Shown: positions 9,178 through 17,347, counted from the first letter of the stretch. The stretch is 64,000 bases of DNA from CAWEQO01 sp963811225 (GCA_963811225.1 CAWEQO010000005.1:124001-188000); one strand, 5' to 3'. Program-made: numbers and translations. Notes: generated by a model from the sequence alone, not told the origin.

Positions 9178-9218
9178 GGTCGGTTGTTCCCTCCTTTCTT
9201 GTCGTTGGCGGCGCGCTG

Positions 9219-10964
9219 CTAAGCCTGATTGGATCGCGGCAGCCAGATGGAGAAGGTTGTGCCTTCACCAGGCTGGCCGGAAGCTTGGATGCTGCCGCCG
9301 TGGTCCTGCACGATCATCTTCGTGATATACAGCCCCAACCCGAGCCCATCGGTCTTTGTGCTGAAGAATGGGTCGAAGATGCGCTGCAGCTGGTCGGGCG
9401 GGATGCCCACCCCGGTGTCGCAGAAGTCAATCCGGACCCCCTCAGGCTGGCCGGTTGGCCGGGCGATGATGTTGAGCTCGCCGCCGACGGGCATGGCATC
9501 AATGGCGTTGAGCGACAGGTTCAGAAAGACTTGCTGGACCCGATCGGCCACCAGTTCGAGCGGCGGCAGGTCCGAAGCCGGGCTCCAGCTGACGCGGATC
9601 TGATGGTCTTTGCACTGTTTGGTAATGAGCATCAGGGTCTGGGCCAGCAGGGTGTTGAGGTCTACCGGCTCTTTAATGCCGGAAGGCGACTGCTGGTTCA
9701 GGTCACGCAGCTGGGCTACGATGCGAGCGGCGCGCGCCAACTCTTCGGTGGCGACGCGCAGGTACTGAGTGGTGTCGCCGCCTTCGGCCATGACCTCCTC
9801 AGTCAACCCGAGGCAGCCGATGGAGGACTGCAGGGGGTTGTTGATCTCGTGGGCCAGAGAGGCCGCCAGCTTACCGGTGATGGCCAGCTTTTCGGCCTGG
9901 ATCATGGCTGCCTGAGTCTTCTTCTGCTCGGTGATGTCCTCGATGATCAGGATGGCCATTGGGTTGTCAAATCCGGCAGCCTGGATGGGCGAAAGGACCA
10001 TGCGGGTCCAGATGACACTGCCGTCTTTGCGGATGTGGCGGGCCTCCATGTGTCCAGAACCGCTTCCTTTTTCCAGCTCCTGGATGTATTCGGATACATT
10101 CAGGATGTTCTCTTTCGGGAGGAAGAAGCCGGAGAACTGCATACCCTTCAACTCGTCCTGCGAATAACCGTACACTTGCTGTAAAGCAGGGTTGCATTCG
10201 ATCATACGGCCATCATGGTCAAGCAAAGCGATGCCGAGAGTGGCATTCACGAAGATGGCTTTGAATTGGGCGTGAGCCGCTTCCAGGTCGATCGTGCGGC
10301 GCGCCATCAAATAGCTCTGGGCCACTTCGCGAAGCTCTAACCCGTTGTAGCGGCTGATGTTCTGGAGGCCGATCGACATCTGCTCGGCGACCTCTTTGGC
10401 GGCCTGAAGCTCATCCTCGGTCCACTCGCTGTGATCCTCACGACCCAGCGATAGGGAGCCAACCAGCCGCCCCTGGATAATCAGCGGCAGGCTGAGATAG
10501 GCGGACACACGGTTTTCCTGCAGCGCATTGAAAAACGGAGAGGACAACGCCTGCTCGTGGATGTTGTCGATTTGGATGACGGCAGATTTTTCCTCCCCCT
10601 TGGGGTTGGCGCTGATCCATTCAACCGGGCCGCGCCACCCTTTGCCCAGACGATGGCTGCTGCCAGGGTCTGCGCAAACCAACACAAGATCCCCGGCGTC
10701 GAAATCGTAGCTGATCAAGCCGGCCCAACTGCATGAGAGCAGCTCACGCACCAATGGGAGCGAAGCGTCTCCGATCTCCTGGATGGTTTGGGCCGACAGG
10801 ATCACACGATCGATTGCCCGCAGCAGCCTCAGGTGTTCTAAGTACCGGAGACGCAGCTCTTCTTCACGGTCCTGTGCGGATACTTCTTCAATGGTAATGG
10901 GTTCCAATAAGCGAATGCCACCACTATTCGAGCTGAATTTTTCTTCTAGATTCTCCTCATTCAT
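9219..10964 (-). CDS. GAF-PAS sensor histidine kinase
   Basis: This is a cytoplasmic sensor kinase with no membrane segment. Order of domains: an acidic N-terminus, a GAF domain (about 55-190, with SLPLIIQGRLVGSLSLG), a PAS domain (about 235-345, DHDGRMIECNPALQQVYGY), a HisKA box (LAASLAHEINNPLQSS, phosphoacceptor His), and an HATPase domain with N box NLSLNAIDAM and G box GLGLYITKMIVQDHGG. I use ATG 10964. An alternative TTG start at 11033 would add 23 residues that look non-coding. It is paired with the response regulator immediately downstream. The ligand of the GAF/PAS domains is not evident. Confidence 0.9.
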   Translation of the reverse strand: MNEENLEEKFSSNSGGIRLLEPITIEEVSAQDREEELRLRYLEHLRLLRAIDRVILSAQTIQEIGDASLPLVRELLSCSWAGLISYDFDAGDLVLVCADPGSSHRLGKGWRGPVEWISANPKGEEKSAVIQIDNIHEQALSSPFFNALQENRVSAYLSLPLIIQGRLVGSLSLGREDHSEWTEDELQAAKEVAEQMSIGLQNISRYNGLELREVAQSYLMARRTIDLEAAHAQFKAIFVNATLGIALLDHDGRMIECNPALQQVYGYSQDELKGMQFSGFFLPKENILNVSEYIQELEKGSGSGHMEARHIRKDGSVIWTRMVLSPIQAAGFDNPMAILIIEDITEQKKTQAAMIQAEKLAITGKLAASLAHEINNPLQSSIGCLGLTEEVMAEGGDTTQYLRVATEELARAARIVAQLRDLNQQSPSGIKEPVDLNTLLAQTLMLITKQCKDHQIRVSWSPASDLPPLELVADRVQQVFLNLSLNAIDAMPVGGELNIIARPTGQPEGVRIDFCDTGVGIPPDQLQRIFDPFFSTKTDGLGLGLYITKMIVQDHGGSIQASGQPGEGTTFSIWLPRSNQA

Positions 10965-11092
10965 ATCGGGTGCGAAATGGTTTTGGGCGCCTCTCTGCAA
11001 GGAAGAGCGACGGCAGAAAACCAAACCTCTCAAATGACTCTGGGATTACGTTCCGGCACATCCCCCTGGCCGGATCAAAAGAGGAATTTGTT

Positions 11093-11131
11093 GTTACAAA
11101 AGGCTGTTCAACCTGAACAACCTTTTGTAAC
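11093..11131. terminator. Hairpin between ytxH-like gene and kinase gene
   Basis: GTTACAAAAGG at 11093-11103 pairs with CCTTTTGTAAC at 11121-11131, and the inner bases extend the stem to 18 bp with one mismatch around a 3-base loop. It lies after the YtxH gene on the minus strand and before the kinase. There is no long T-run outside the stem, so it may be a terminator or a 3' end stabiliser. Confidence 0.6.
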
Positions 11132-11176
11132 AAACTCCTATCGAAATCTTAATTTAATACACGAAGCGACTGGCTG

Positions 11177-11518
11177 CTATGAATTCTGGCGCATCAACTC
11201 ATTGAGCCGATTGAGCCGATCACGCTGCTCGTTGGCCATTTTCTCGCCCTTCGACTTCAGCTCGTTGATCCGCTTTTGAGTGCGGTCAATGGTGCGCTGG
11301 GTTGTTTCGCGAGCGCTGGACATGGCTCGTTCGGCCTGGGCCAGGGCTTCGTCGATGGTGTCGGCGGCTTTCTCTCGATATTCATCGGTTTTGTCGCTGA
11401 TGAGTTGGCGTGTCTCCTCGCCGGACTGGGGTGCAGTCAGTAAAGCTGCAACAGAGCCAGCGATCATGCCAATAATTAATCCAGAGAAGAAGCTGCCAGA
11501 GCTATCTCGGTCATTCAT
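11177..11518 (-). CDS. YtxH-domain small membrane protein
   Basis: The 113-residue protein has a hydrophobic N-terminal segment (SGSFFSGLIIGMIAGSVAAL) followed by LLTAPQSGEETRQ, the signature of YtxH/gas-vesicle-like general stress proteins. The rest is a charged amphipathic helix likely to form a coiled coil. Such proteins are single-pass membrane proteins of unknown biochemical role, induced by stress in Bacillus. Its promoter carries the bipartite upstream element shared by four genes in this window, which fits a regulated stress role. Confidence 0.85.
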   Translation of the reverse strand: MNDRDSSGSFFSGLIIGMIAGSVAALLTAPQSGEETRQLISDKTDEYREKAADTIDEALAQAERAMSSARETTQRTIDRTQKRINELKSKGEKMANEQRDRLNRLNELMRQNS

Positions 11519-11598
11519 TTGTAGACCTCCCTATTTAGAATTTCTGCTTTTAAAGTAATTGCTTAAGCTGGATACGAACATGTATCCAACTTTGTTTT

Positions 11599-11667
11599 AG
11601 TCTAAATGAATTCCTCGTAACGAAGTATGGGGGATATCTCTACAGAAGCGGTAGGGATTACCCTATG
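11599..11667 (-). promoter_or_regulatory. Promoter of ytxH-like gene with bipartite upstream element (copy a)
   Basis: Reading toward ytxH, the element (11667-11629) contains TAGGGTAATCCCTAC, then GTAG 8 bp on, then AGATATCCCCC. A -35-like TACTTC follows at 11627-11622 and a -10-like TAGACT at 11604-11599, with a 17-bp spacer. The weak -35 is consistent with activator dependence. The same arrangement occurs at 14.2, 17.25 and 40.77 kb with identical spacing between the element and the -35 box. Confidence 0.6.
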
Positions 11668-11795
11668 AGGGGTGTGTTTGGGTTGAATTTGGGATGGAAC
11701 TGCTGCAGTTGGGCAAAGCCGGTTGGAAGTTGATTGATTTCCCCTGAGCCGGTTATCTTCCAACCGGCTTTGCCGCGACCATTCGTGCAGCAGAA

Positions 11796-12203
11796 TTATT
11801 CATCTTTGATGCTGTCTGGATCATAGTCGCCCCATTTGTTGTTGACGGAGGAGGCGTAGATGGTGGCGCTGGTGTGGGCGGAATGGCGCAAGGCTTTTTG
11901 CATCGCCTCTTCACGGCGTTCGCTAAGATCAACGGGGTCGCCTTGCAATTCGGCCTCGATGGTGAGCAGATGGACTTCGATGATGTCACCGGCAGTGTAG
12001 GGGATGCGGTCGCCGGCGGCGTGGCCGAGGATGGCCTGGGCGAGGGGTGTGCTTTCACCGAGGAAGCCCCGCTCGAAGTCGGCGGCGCTGTCTTCCACAA
12101 CGTCGAGCTCAAGCTGCTCGCTCTCTCCGTCCTGGTATTTCAGTTCTAGGGATACGTGTCGGCCGGGATACACTTTCGGCGCGCTTTGATTCTTTTTTGA
12201 CAT
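11796..12203 (-). CDS. GreA/GreB C-terminal-domain protein without the coiled-coil arm
   Basis: The 135-residue protein has the FKBP-like C-terminal fold of transcript-cleavage factors, recognised by GFLGESTPLAQAILGH and AAGDRIPY (about 44-68). The N-terminal coiled coil that enters the RNA polymerase channel in GreA/GreB is absent; only about 20 residues precede the domain. Rnk-like proteins share this layout and compete with GreA for RNA polymerase, so a regulatory role at the polymerase is plausible but unproved. The C-terminus is polar with KWGDYDPDS. ATG is preceded by AGGAGG. Confidence 0.75.
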   Translation of the reverse strand: MSKKNQSAPKVYPGRHVSLELKYQDGESEQLELDVVEDSAADFERGFLGESTPLAQAILGHAAGDRIPYTAGDIIEVHLLTIEAELQGDPVDLSERREEAMQKALRHSAHTSATIYASSVNNKWGDYDPDSIKDE

Positions 12204-12231
12204 GCTTGCCTCCTTTTATAACTTCTATTGT

Positions 12232-12405
12232 TCACCAGTTCCCCCAGGCCACCGGGGATGGGGGGCGCCGCTGCCGGTCTGCGAAGGGCTGCACTTTGTC
12301 GGGGTTGTCGGGCTGCAAGGCAACCAGGCTTGCGTCGGGCTGTGAGCGGATCGCTTGCGCGAGAACGTTGGATATCGAACCGGCGCCGGTGATGGCAAAT
12401 CGCAA
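12232..12405 (-). pseudogene. N-terminal remnant of a Gfo/Idh/MocA-family oxidoreductase
   Basis: A TTG codon at 12405 has AGGAGG 10 bp upstream and opens a 57-codon frame. It reads LRFAITGAGSISN followed by AQAIRSQPDASLVAL and a PDNPDKVQPFADR segment. This matches the Rossmann N-terminus of Gfo/Idh/MocA dehydrogenases (G-x-G-x-I-x, then an A-E/D-L-V-A strand). After about 48 residues similarity ends in a proline-rich tail and a stop, 28 bp before the GreA-like start. The family normally has about 330-400 residues, so this is probably a decayed fragment with its start signal preserved. Confidence 0.55.
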
Positions 12406-12495
12406 GGATATGGTTCCTCCTGGGGACCTCTCTTCAGCTATTCCCCGAACGTTTTTGACAAACAGAATTGATAGTGGAGCTCATAGACGCTCACA

Positions 12496-12569
12496 CACCT
12501 CGGGGCGGGTGCTTCACCTCGGGACGGGTGCTTCACCTCGGCACGGGTGCTTCACCTCGGGATGTGAGG
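12496..12569. repeat. 19-bp tandem repeat, about 3.9 copies
   Basis: Three near-identical 19-bp units beginning CACCTCGGG and ending CGGGTGCTT occupy 12496-12514, 12515-12533 and 12534-12552, with a degenerate fourth to 12569. They differ at one or two positions. They lie in the 450-bp non-coding stretch between the oxidoreductase remnant and the YflT-like gene. No function is apparent. Confidence 0.85.
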
Positions 12570-12746
12570 GCCAGGAAGGGGCTACCGGTTTTGTTTGTCA
12601 AAGTACAAAAGGGAAAGGAGAAAGACGTCTGGTTGAACTGATATGAAGAGCTTATCTATTCTAGCAAGAATAGAGGGATGTTGGCAACGATAAGCCGGTC
12701 TCGGATTGGTTTTTCGATAGGGGGAAGTCAAAGGAGAGTTAAAAAG

Positions 12747-12783
12747 CTCGACGCCTGGGTGAGGGGGGCACCCAGGCGTCGAG
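12747..12783 (-). terminator. Intrinsic terminator of the YflT-like gene
   Basis: Perfect 15-bp GC-rich arms (CTCGACGCCTGGGTG at 12747-12761 and its complement at 12769-12783) enclose a 7-base loop. On the minus strand the stem is followed by CTTTTT, which makes this a standard intrinsic terminator 74 bp after the stop codon of the gene at 12857. Confidence 0.85.
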
Positions 12784-12856
12784 TGACTATATTTTCGCAC
12801 ACCCCCGGGAATCTGTCAAGCGATTCTGGGGCCTGCGACACAGCTTCCGGCAAACT

Positions 12857-13354
12857 CTAATCCTGATTGCTGGAAACCTGTTTGGCCTTGTACTGGCGCA
12901 TCAGGTTGTAGACCTCGGCCAGGCGCTCGTTATCGGCGGGTATGAAGAACAGCAGGTCGCCGTCGCGGAGACCGCTGCGGTAGGCTTCAGCGTCTACGTC
13001 CTTCAGGCCGAAATCTTTCAACACGCCCTCGAAGGTCAGGGTCGAGCCGGGCGATACAGAAGTGCGGGTCATGGTCGAGGCGAGGTCCCCGGCGGCTCGC
13101 ACCTTGCCAACGTCGGAGGTGGGGATGGCTTGCCGCCCGGCGAGAATCTGGTCCAGGCCGAACAGGGTCTTCTGGCCGACTTCGCCGGTCTTGTTGACCT
13201 TGGCTGTGCGCTGGTTGGCGTCAATGAAGTTGTCGACGGTTGATTCCTGGGCGATAATGTTCATATCCTCCTGGTCGAAGCCGCGCTCCAGCAGCCGGTC
13301 GACGGCTTCCTCGGCGTCTTGATAATTGCTAAAGAGTGCAAAAACAGTTTTCAT
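12857..13354 (-). CDS. YflT-like general stress protein (GsmA/heat-induced 17M domain)
   Basis: The 165-residue protein opens KTVFALFSNYQDAEEAVDRLLERGF, the form of the general stress protein 17M/YflT domain (ferredoxin-like, with a helix that pairs residues around DAEEAV). Residues about 55-105 form a low-complexity insert. The second half, LKDFGLKDVDAEAYRSGLRDGDLLFFI, again matches the family (GL...A..Y...L..G..L). Such proteins are induced by heat, salt or starvation; the activity is unknown. It is monocistronic, with an intrinsic terminator downstream and a palindromic element upstream. Confidence 0.8.
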   Translation of the reverse strand: MKTVFALFSNYQDAEEAVDRLLERGFDQEDMNIIAQESTVDNFIDANQRTAKVNKTGEVGQKTLFGLDQILAGRQAIPTSDVGKVRAAGDLASTMTRTSVSPGSTLTFEGVLKDFGLKDVDAEAYRSGLRDGDLLFFIPADNERLAEVYNLMRQYKAKQVSSNQD

Positions 13355-13415
13355 TTGGTCTCCTTTCGTATCTTGTGCGGGCGGTGACTTTCCTATCGAT
13401 CGTACCCGCCGGGGT

Positions 13416-13541
13416 CCCTGACTCCTTGGGGCGGGCGCTCAGGTTTCTTATAGAGAGAACTTCCGACTTTACCGATAAGATGTGGCAGACTTTAATTCCG
13501 GCAGGCTCTAAAGCCTGAGCACCCATACCAAGGAGTCAGGG
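13416..13541. repeat. 126-bp palindromic element with ~36-bp imperfect terminal inverted repeats
   Basis: CCCTGACTCCTTGG (13416-13429) and CCAAGGAGTCAGGG (13528-13541) are perfect inverted 14-mers. The similarity continues inward through GGGCGCTCAGG versus CCTGAGCACCC and TATAGAG versus CTCTAAAG, around a core of about 50 bp that is itself partly palindromic. Size and structure resemble a MITE or a very long gene-end hairpin after the minus-strand gene at 13673. No clear target duplication flanks it. The rest of the 318-bp gap is unremarkable. Confidence 0.55.
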
Positions 13542-13672
13542 TTTACATCTGAAATGGGAACAGCCGGCATGGCTGCATTGGATGGCTGCATGCAGGCTGA
13601 TATCATTGCATGGACGGCCAGACAGGGGCTGGTCCTGCATTGAATTGATGGAATTGATGGAAGCGCCGGGGT

Positions 13673-14116
13673 TCAGGCGTCTTCCCTGTGTGGGCTTTCC
13701 AGGCGGAAGAAGTTGCTTTGATCCCCACTCTTGAGATGTTCTTGATAGAGGAACACCAGGTCGCGGGTGTCGAATGTATGGAACCAATCTTCCCAGCTGA
13801 CCTCTTCAAGGCTGTCACCGCCATAACCGGGGAACTGGAAGCGCAGCACACCCAGATGGTCGCCGTGCTCGGTGCCCGGGACGGTGGAGGGTTTCGCGCC
13901 GCGTTTCTCGGCCCACTGCTTGATAACATCGTGATTACGGGTTACCAACGAGGCGCCGTGATGGTCCTCGTGCTCGTCGGTGCTGCTGATCCATTGGGCG
14001 TACTGCGTTGAATCGGAGAGGTGGTCTCCGTACTTGTCCAGGTATTTTCGGTCTTCTTTACGGATATCATCCGCAACATTCTCTTTAATGATCGTGCCAT
14101 ATAAAGCTCCTTTCAT
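13673..14116 (-). CDS. Conserved protein of unknown function (147 aa, RNHDVIKQWAEKRG type)
   Basis: I recognise a small family marked by TRNHDVIKQWAEKRGAKP, then GVLRFQFPGYGG, WFHTFDTRDLVFLYQEH and NFFRL near the C-terminus. Short proteins of this kind are found in many bacteria and are often mislabelled as glucan branching enzyme. No catalytic motif is known to me. The protein is soluble, rich in H/D/E and without signal or membrane segments. Its promoter is one of the four with the bipartite upstream element, and it is the best of them (TTGAGA, 17 bp, TAGAAT), suggesting stress-type control. Confidence 0.7.
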   Translation of the reverse strand: MKGALYGTIIKENVADDIRKEDRKYLDKYGDHLSDSTQYAQWISSTDEHEDHHGASLVTRNHDVIKQWAEKRGAKPSTVPGTEHGDHLGVLRFQFPGYGGDSLEEVSWEDWFHTFDTRDLVFLYQEHLKSGDQSNFFRLESPHREDA

Positions 14117-14144
14117 GGCGTATTACCCGATAATGAGTATTTGT

Positions 14145-14213
14145 ATTCTAGGTGAATTCGAGAAGCGTCTCAATCCGTATATCTCCTACCCTGATTTAGG
14201 GAATAACCCTCAT
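14145..14213 (-). promoter_or_regulatory. Promoter with bipartite upstream element (copy d)
   Basis: On the minus strand the element (14213-14175) reads GAGGGTTATTCCCTA, then GTAGG after a short spacer, then AGATATACGG. It is followed after one base by TTGAGA (14173-14168), a 17-bp spacer and TAGAAT (14150-14145). Transcription would start near 14138, giving a leader of about 22 nt to the ATG at 14116. Spacing of element to -35 equals that of the copies at 11.6, 17.25 and 40.77 kb. Confidence 0.65.
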
Positions 14214-14286
14214 CATAATGGGGGGTTATCCCCCGGCAAGCTCCTTCCGAATGGAGATTGAGAGGCTGGGATCAGGCCGAGTCTGA

Positions 14287-14292
14287 TACAAT
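14287..14292 (+). promoter_or_regulatory. -10 box (TACAAT) for the FGGY kinase operon
   Basis: TACAAT at 14287-14292 lies 17 bp upstream of the kinase ATG at 14310 and is preceded by TG one base upstream (an extended -10). A matching -35 is not obvious. It is the only credible promoter signal between the divergent gene at 14116 and the kinase. Confidence 0.35.
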
Positions 14293-14309
14293 CACCTTGA
14301 TTTTTCAGG

Positions 14310-15869
14310 ATGAGAGCAGACATGACGCAGAGCAAAGACCTGGTAGTGGGAATTGACAGCAGCACGACGGCCTGCAAGGCCTTAGCCTTTGACCGGCAGG
14401 GCCGCTCCATTGCCGAGGGACGGGCGCGGCTGGAAACGTCGATGCCGCGGCCGAGCTGGCACGAGCAATCTGCGCAGGACTGGTGGACGGCGCTGGGTGA
14501 GGCGCTGCGAGCGGTGACCGGTCAGGTGGATGCCGGGAGGCTGGCGGCGGTCTGCATTGCGCCGCAGCGCGAGACGTTCGTGGCGGTGGATGCGCAGGGC
14601 GAGCCGCTGCGCCCGGCGATTGTTTGGATGGACGAGCGCAGCAGGCCGCTGTTGAGCGGGATCGAGCAGCGGCTGGGGGCGGAGTGGTTCCATCAAGAGA
14701 CGGGCAAACCGCTGTCGGGCAATTTGACGGTGGGGAAGATCGCCTGGCTGCGCGAGCAGGAGCCGGCGACTTACCGGCGGGCGCGGCGCTACCTGGATGT
14801 GGCTGGCTACCTGAATTATCGGCTGACCGGGCAGTACCGCACGGGCTGGGGCTGCGTCGACCCGATGGGGATGGTCGATATGCGCGGGCAGCGCTGGTCG
14901 CCGCGGATTTTGGATTATCTGGGGATCGAAGAGGGGCAGCTGCCGGAGGCGTTTCCACCGGGGACGGTCGTCGGCGAGGTGCAGCCAGAGGCGGCCGAGT
15001 TCACCGGGCTGCCGGTGGGACTGCCGGTGGTGGTCGGGGTGGGGGACGGTCAATCGGCAGGGCTAGGGGTGAAGATCACGCATCCCGGCGAGGCGTACCT
15101 GAACCTGGGGACGGCGGTGGTATCCGGGGCGTTTTCTCGGGAGTACCGCACCGATCGAGCTTTCCGGAGCATGTATGGGGGTGTGCCAGGCACCTACGTG
15201 TTCGAGACGGTGCTGCTGGGAGGGGCATACACGGTGCGCTGGTTTATCGATCGGTTCGCTGAGCAGCTGCGCATAGCCAGTTCTGAGACGTGGACGGAAG
15301 AGCGATTCGACGCCGCCATTGCGCATATTCCGCCGGGGGCGCAGGGGCTGGTGCTGGTGCCTTACTGGAACAGCGCCATGAACCCTTATTGGGATGCGGG
15401 GGCCAGCGGGATCGTCGTGGGGTGGCGTGGGGCGCATACCCTGGCACACCTGTACCGGGCCATCCTGGAGGGCATCGGCTACGAGCAGCGCCTGCATACG
15501 AGCGGGGTCGAGGCGGCGCTGGGTGAGCCGGTCAAGCGCCTGATCGCCCTGGGCGGCGGCACACGCAGCCGGCGCTGGCGACAGATCATCGCCGACATCA
15601 CCGGAAAGCCGGTCTACCAATCCGGCGCGGGGGAGGCGGCCGCGCTGGGCGCGGGCATCCTGGCGGCCTTGGCGGTAGGCTTCCATTCGAGCGTGCAGGC
15701 GGCAGCCGAGGTGATGAGCGCGGTGGAGACTGTGCCACTCGAACCGGACCCGGAGCGGCACGCATTCTACAGCCAGGTGTACGAGGAGGTTTACCGTCAC
15801 CTGTACCCGGCCTTGCAGCCTTATCTGAGTCGATTGACGGAAATTACCGAAAACGATCTGGAAAGTTAG
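14310..15869 (+). CDS. FGGY-family sugar kinase (xylulokinase-like)
   Basis: FGGY kinases phosphorylate pentoses, hexoses or polyols with ATP in the cytoplasm. The 519-residue protein shows the N-terminal phosphate-loop motif VGIDSSTTACKALAFD, an IVWMDERS region that contacts substrate, and the hinge motif VVGVGDGQSAGLG. The C-terminal ATP signature GGGTRSRRWRQIIADI is also present. The exact sugar cannot be read from the sequence. Start may be ATG 14310 or ATG 14322 (GAGAG upstream). A TACAAT -10 lies at 14287-14292. It is followed after 11 bp by a HAD-IIA phosphatase, so kinase and phosphatase are co-transcribed. Confidence 0.88.
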   Translation: MRADMTQSKDLVVGIDSSTTACKALAFDRQGRSIAEGRARLETSMPRPSWHEQSAQDWWTALGEALRAVTGQVDAGRLAAVCIAPQRETFVAVDAQGEPLRPAIVWMDERSRPLLSGIEQRLGAEWFHQETGKPLSGNLTVGKIAWLREQEPATYRRARRYLDVAGYLNYRLTGQYRTGWGCVDPMGMVDMRGQRWSPRILDYLGIEEGQLPEAFPPGTVVGEVQPEAAEFTGLPVGLPVVVGVGDGQSAGLGVKITHPGEAYLNLGTAVVSGAFSREYRTDRAFRSMYGGVPGTYVFETVLLGGAYTVRWFIDRFAEQLRIASSETWTEERFDAAIAHIPPGAQGLVLVPYWNSAMNPYWDAGASGIVVGWRGAHTLAHLYRAILEGIGYEQRLHTSGVEAALGEPVKRLIALGGGTRSRRWRQIIADITGKPVYQSGAGEAAALGAGILAALAVGFHSSVQAAAEVMSAVETVPLEPDPERHAFYSQVYEEVYRHLYPALQPYLSRLTEITENDLES

Positions 15870-15880
15870 GGAAAATATTT

Positions 15881-16708
15881 ATGACGCATCGAAAAGCACA
15901 GACCCGCCGCCTGTACAACGGTTATATCTTCGACCTGGACGGGACGGTCTACCTGGGCGACGCCCTGCTGCCGACCGCCGGGCAAACCATCGCCAGTTTG
16001 CGCTCGCTGGGCAAGCGCACCGTGTTCCTGTCCAACAACCCGACCCATTCCCGGCACGAATACGCCGCCAAGCTGACTCGCCTGGGCCTACCGACGCCGA
16101 TGGATGACATTATCAATTCATCTATGGTGATGGTGGATTTCTTGCGGCGCAAGATGCCGGGGGCGCGGTTGTTCGTGGCGGGAGAGCAGCCGCTGAAGAC
16201 CGAGCTGGAGCAGGCCGGGTTCACCCTGGAGGAGAACCCCGAGCGGGTGGACGCGGTCATTGCCAGCTTCGACCGGACCTTTGTGTACCACAAGCTGCAA
16301 GTTGCCTTCGATGCCATCCGGGCGGGGGCCCACTTTTACGCCACCAACGCCGACCGCTACTGCCCGGTGCCGGGGGGCGGTGAGCCGGACGCGGCGGCGA
16401 TCATTGCGGCGATCGAGGCCTGCACCGGCAAGCCGGTGGAGGCCGTGGTGGGCAAACCGTCGGACTACATGGTGGATGCAATCCTGACGGTGCTGGATCT
16501 GCCACCTGAGGACTGCCTGATGACGGGCGACCGCCTGGAGACGGACGTTAAAATGGGCGTTTCACATGAGATGGACACGGCGTTGACGCTGACCGGGGCG
16601 ACCAAGCGGGAGGCGCTGGAGGGGTCGCAGGTGCAGCCGACGTACGTGATCGAGGAACTGGGGCAGCTGGTCCCGGAGGACGTGGAGATGTTGGAGTGGG
16701 GAGAGTAG
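15881..16708 (+). CDS. HAD-IIA phosphatase (NagD/4-nitrophenylphosphatase-like)
   Basis: This family removes phosphate from small sugar phosphates or nucleotides. The 275-residue protein has HAD motif I as FDLDGTVYLG (residues 14-23), motif II in VFLSNNPTHSR, a C2 cap of the NagD type between motifs II and III (VDAVIASFDRTFVYHKLQ; ATNADRYCPVPGG), and motif IV in DCLMTGDRLETDVKMG. It sits 11 bp after the FGGY kinase and may dephosphorylate a product or overflow intermediate of that pathway. The next gene is convergent, with no strong terminator in the 55-bp gap. Confidence 0.88.
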   Translation: MTHRKAQTRRLYNGYIFDLDGTVYLGDALLPTAGQTIASLRSLGKRTVFLSNNPTHSRHEYAAKLTRLGLPTPMDDIINSSMVMVDFLRRKMPGARLFVAGEQPLKTELEQAGFTLEENPERVDAVIASFDRTFVYHKLQVAFDAIRAGAHFYATNADRYCPVPGGGEPDAAAIIAAIEACTGKPVEAVVGKPSDYMVDAILTVLDLPPEDCLMTGDRLETDVKMGVSHEMDTALTLTGATKREALEGSQVQPTYVIEELGQLVPEDVEMLEWGE

Positions 16709-16763
16709 ACGACTGCATTTTCACTCGATTGAATAAGAAGAACCAATACACCGGTCTGCCGGG

Positions 16764-17204
16764 CTACTGCAAGATCAGGAATAGTATGATCACCGAACCG
16801 ACGGCGATGCTGCCGACCATGAAGCCGGCGATCCATACGGGCATGATCGGGGCTTCTTCTTGCTCGAGAATTTTCGTCATGGTCTGGTAGCGCCAGAAGG
16901 CGATGCCAGACATGGTCAAACCGAGCACGACCAGGATGATCCCAAAGATACGCGGCAGAAGGCCGGCGCCGGTGTTGCGCAGCAGCTCAGCGACTGCCAG
17001 CCCGACGCCGATGGATGCCAGGCCACTGCGCAACCAGGCGCTGAAGTTGCGCTCATTGGCGAGCATGGTGCGGAAGCGGGCGCGCTGCGTGCGCTCCTCC
17101 GCCATTTTTGTGCGGTGGTCGGCCAGATCGGTCCGCTGCCGGGCGAGCTGCGTGCGCTGTTCAGATTGGCCTTCCTTCTCGGAGGTGTCGCGTTGTTTGG
17201 TCAT
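16764..17204 (-). CDS. DUF202 membrane protein with heptad RT repeats
   Basis: The C-terminal half is a DUF202/YidH-like domain: NERNFSAWLRSGLASIGVGL followed by two further hydrophobic segments, for three membrane helices in all. Upstream of it is a striking set of about six 7-residue units of the form xRTxxAx (QRTQLAR, QRTDLAD, HRTKMAE, ERTQRAR, FRTMLAN), predicted to be a positively charged helix. The function of the family is unknown. Start is ATG 17204. An upstream in-frame extension to 17330 contains the promoter and is not coding. The promoter appears nearly leaderless and carries the shared upstream element. Confidence 0.85.
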   Translation of the reverse strand: MTKQRDTSEKEGQSEQRTQLARQRTDLADHRTKMAEERTQRARFRTMLANERNFSAWLRSGLASIGVGLAVAELLRNTGAGLLPRIFGIILVVLGLTMSGIAFWRYQTMTKILEQEEAPIMPVWIAGFMVGSIAVGSVIILFLILQ

Positions 17205-17210
17205 AGATCC

Positions 17211-17279
17211 ATGGTAAGAGAAGCGGCGACCGGAGGAAAGCGGGAGTTTCCCTATGACTGCTGTAGGAGACTTCCTAAT
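17211..17279 (-). promoter_or_regulatory. Promoter of DUF202 gene with bipartite upstream element (copy c)
   Basis: On the minus strand, TAGGAAGTCTCCTAC and then ATAGGGAAACTCCCG (17279-17241) precede a -35-like TTTCCT (17239-17234), a 17-bp spacer and a -10-like TACCAT (17216-17211). The predicted start of transcription falls within a few bases of the ATG at 17204, so the mRNA would be nearly leaderless. Spacing between element and -35 matches copies a, b and d. Confidence 0.5.
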
Positions 17280-17347
17280 CGGCTCATTTTTCAAATGAAC
17301 GCCTGTTTGGCCCGACTGTTTACAGAACACTCATTTCTCTCTCATCC

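Noticed and set aside
12047..12646. 199-codon frame across the 19-bp tandem repeat
   Set aside because: It crosses the start of the GreA-like gene and the oxidoreductase remnant, has no ribosome site and encodes repeat-derived text.
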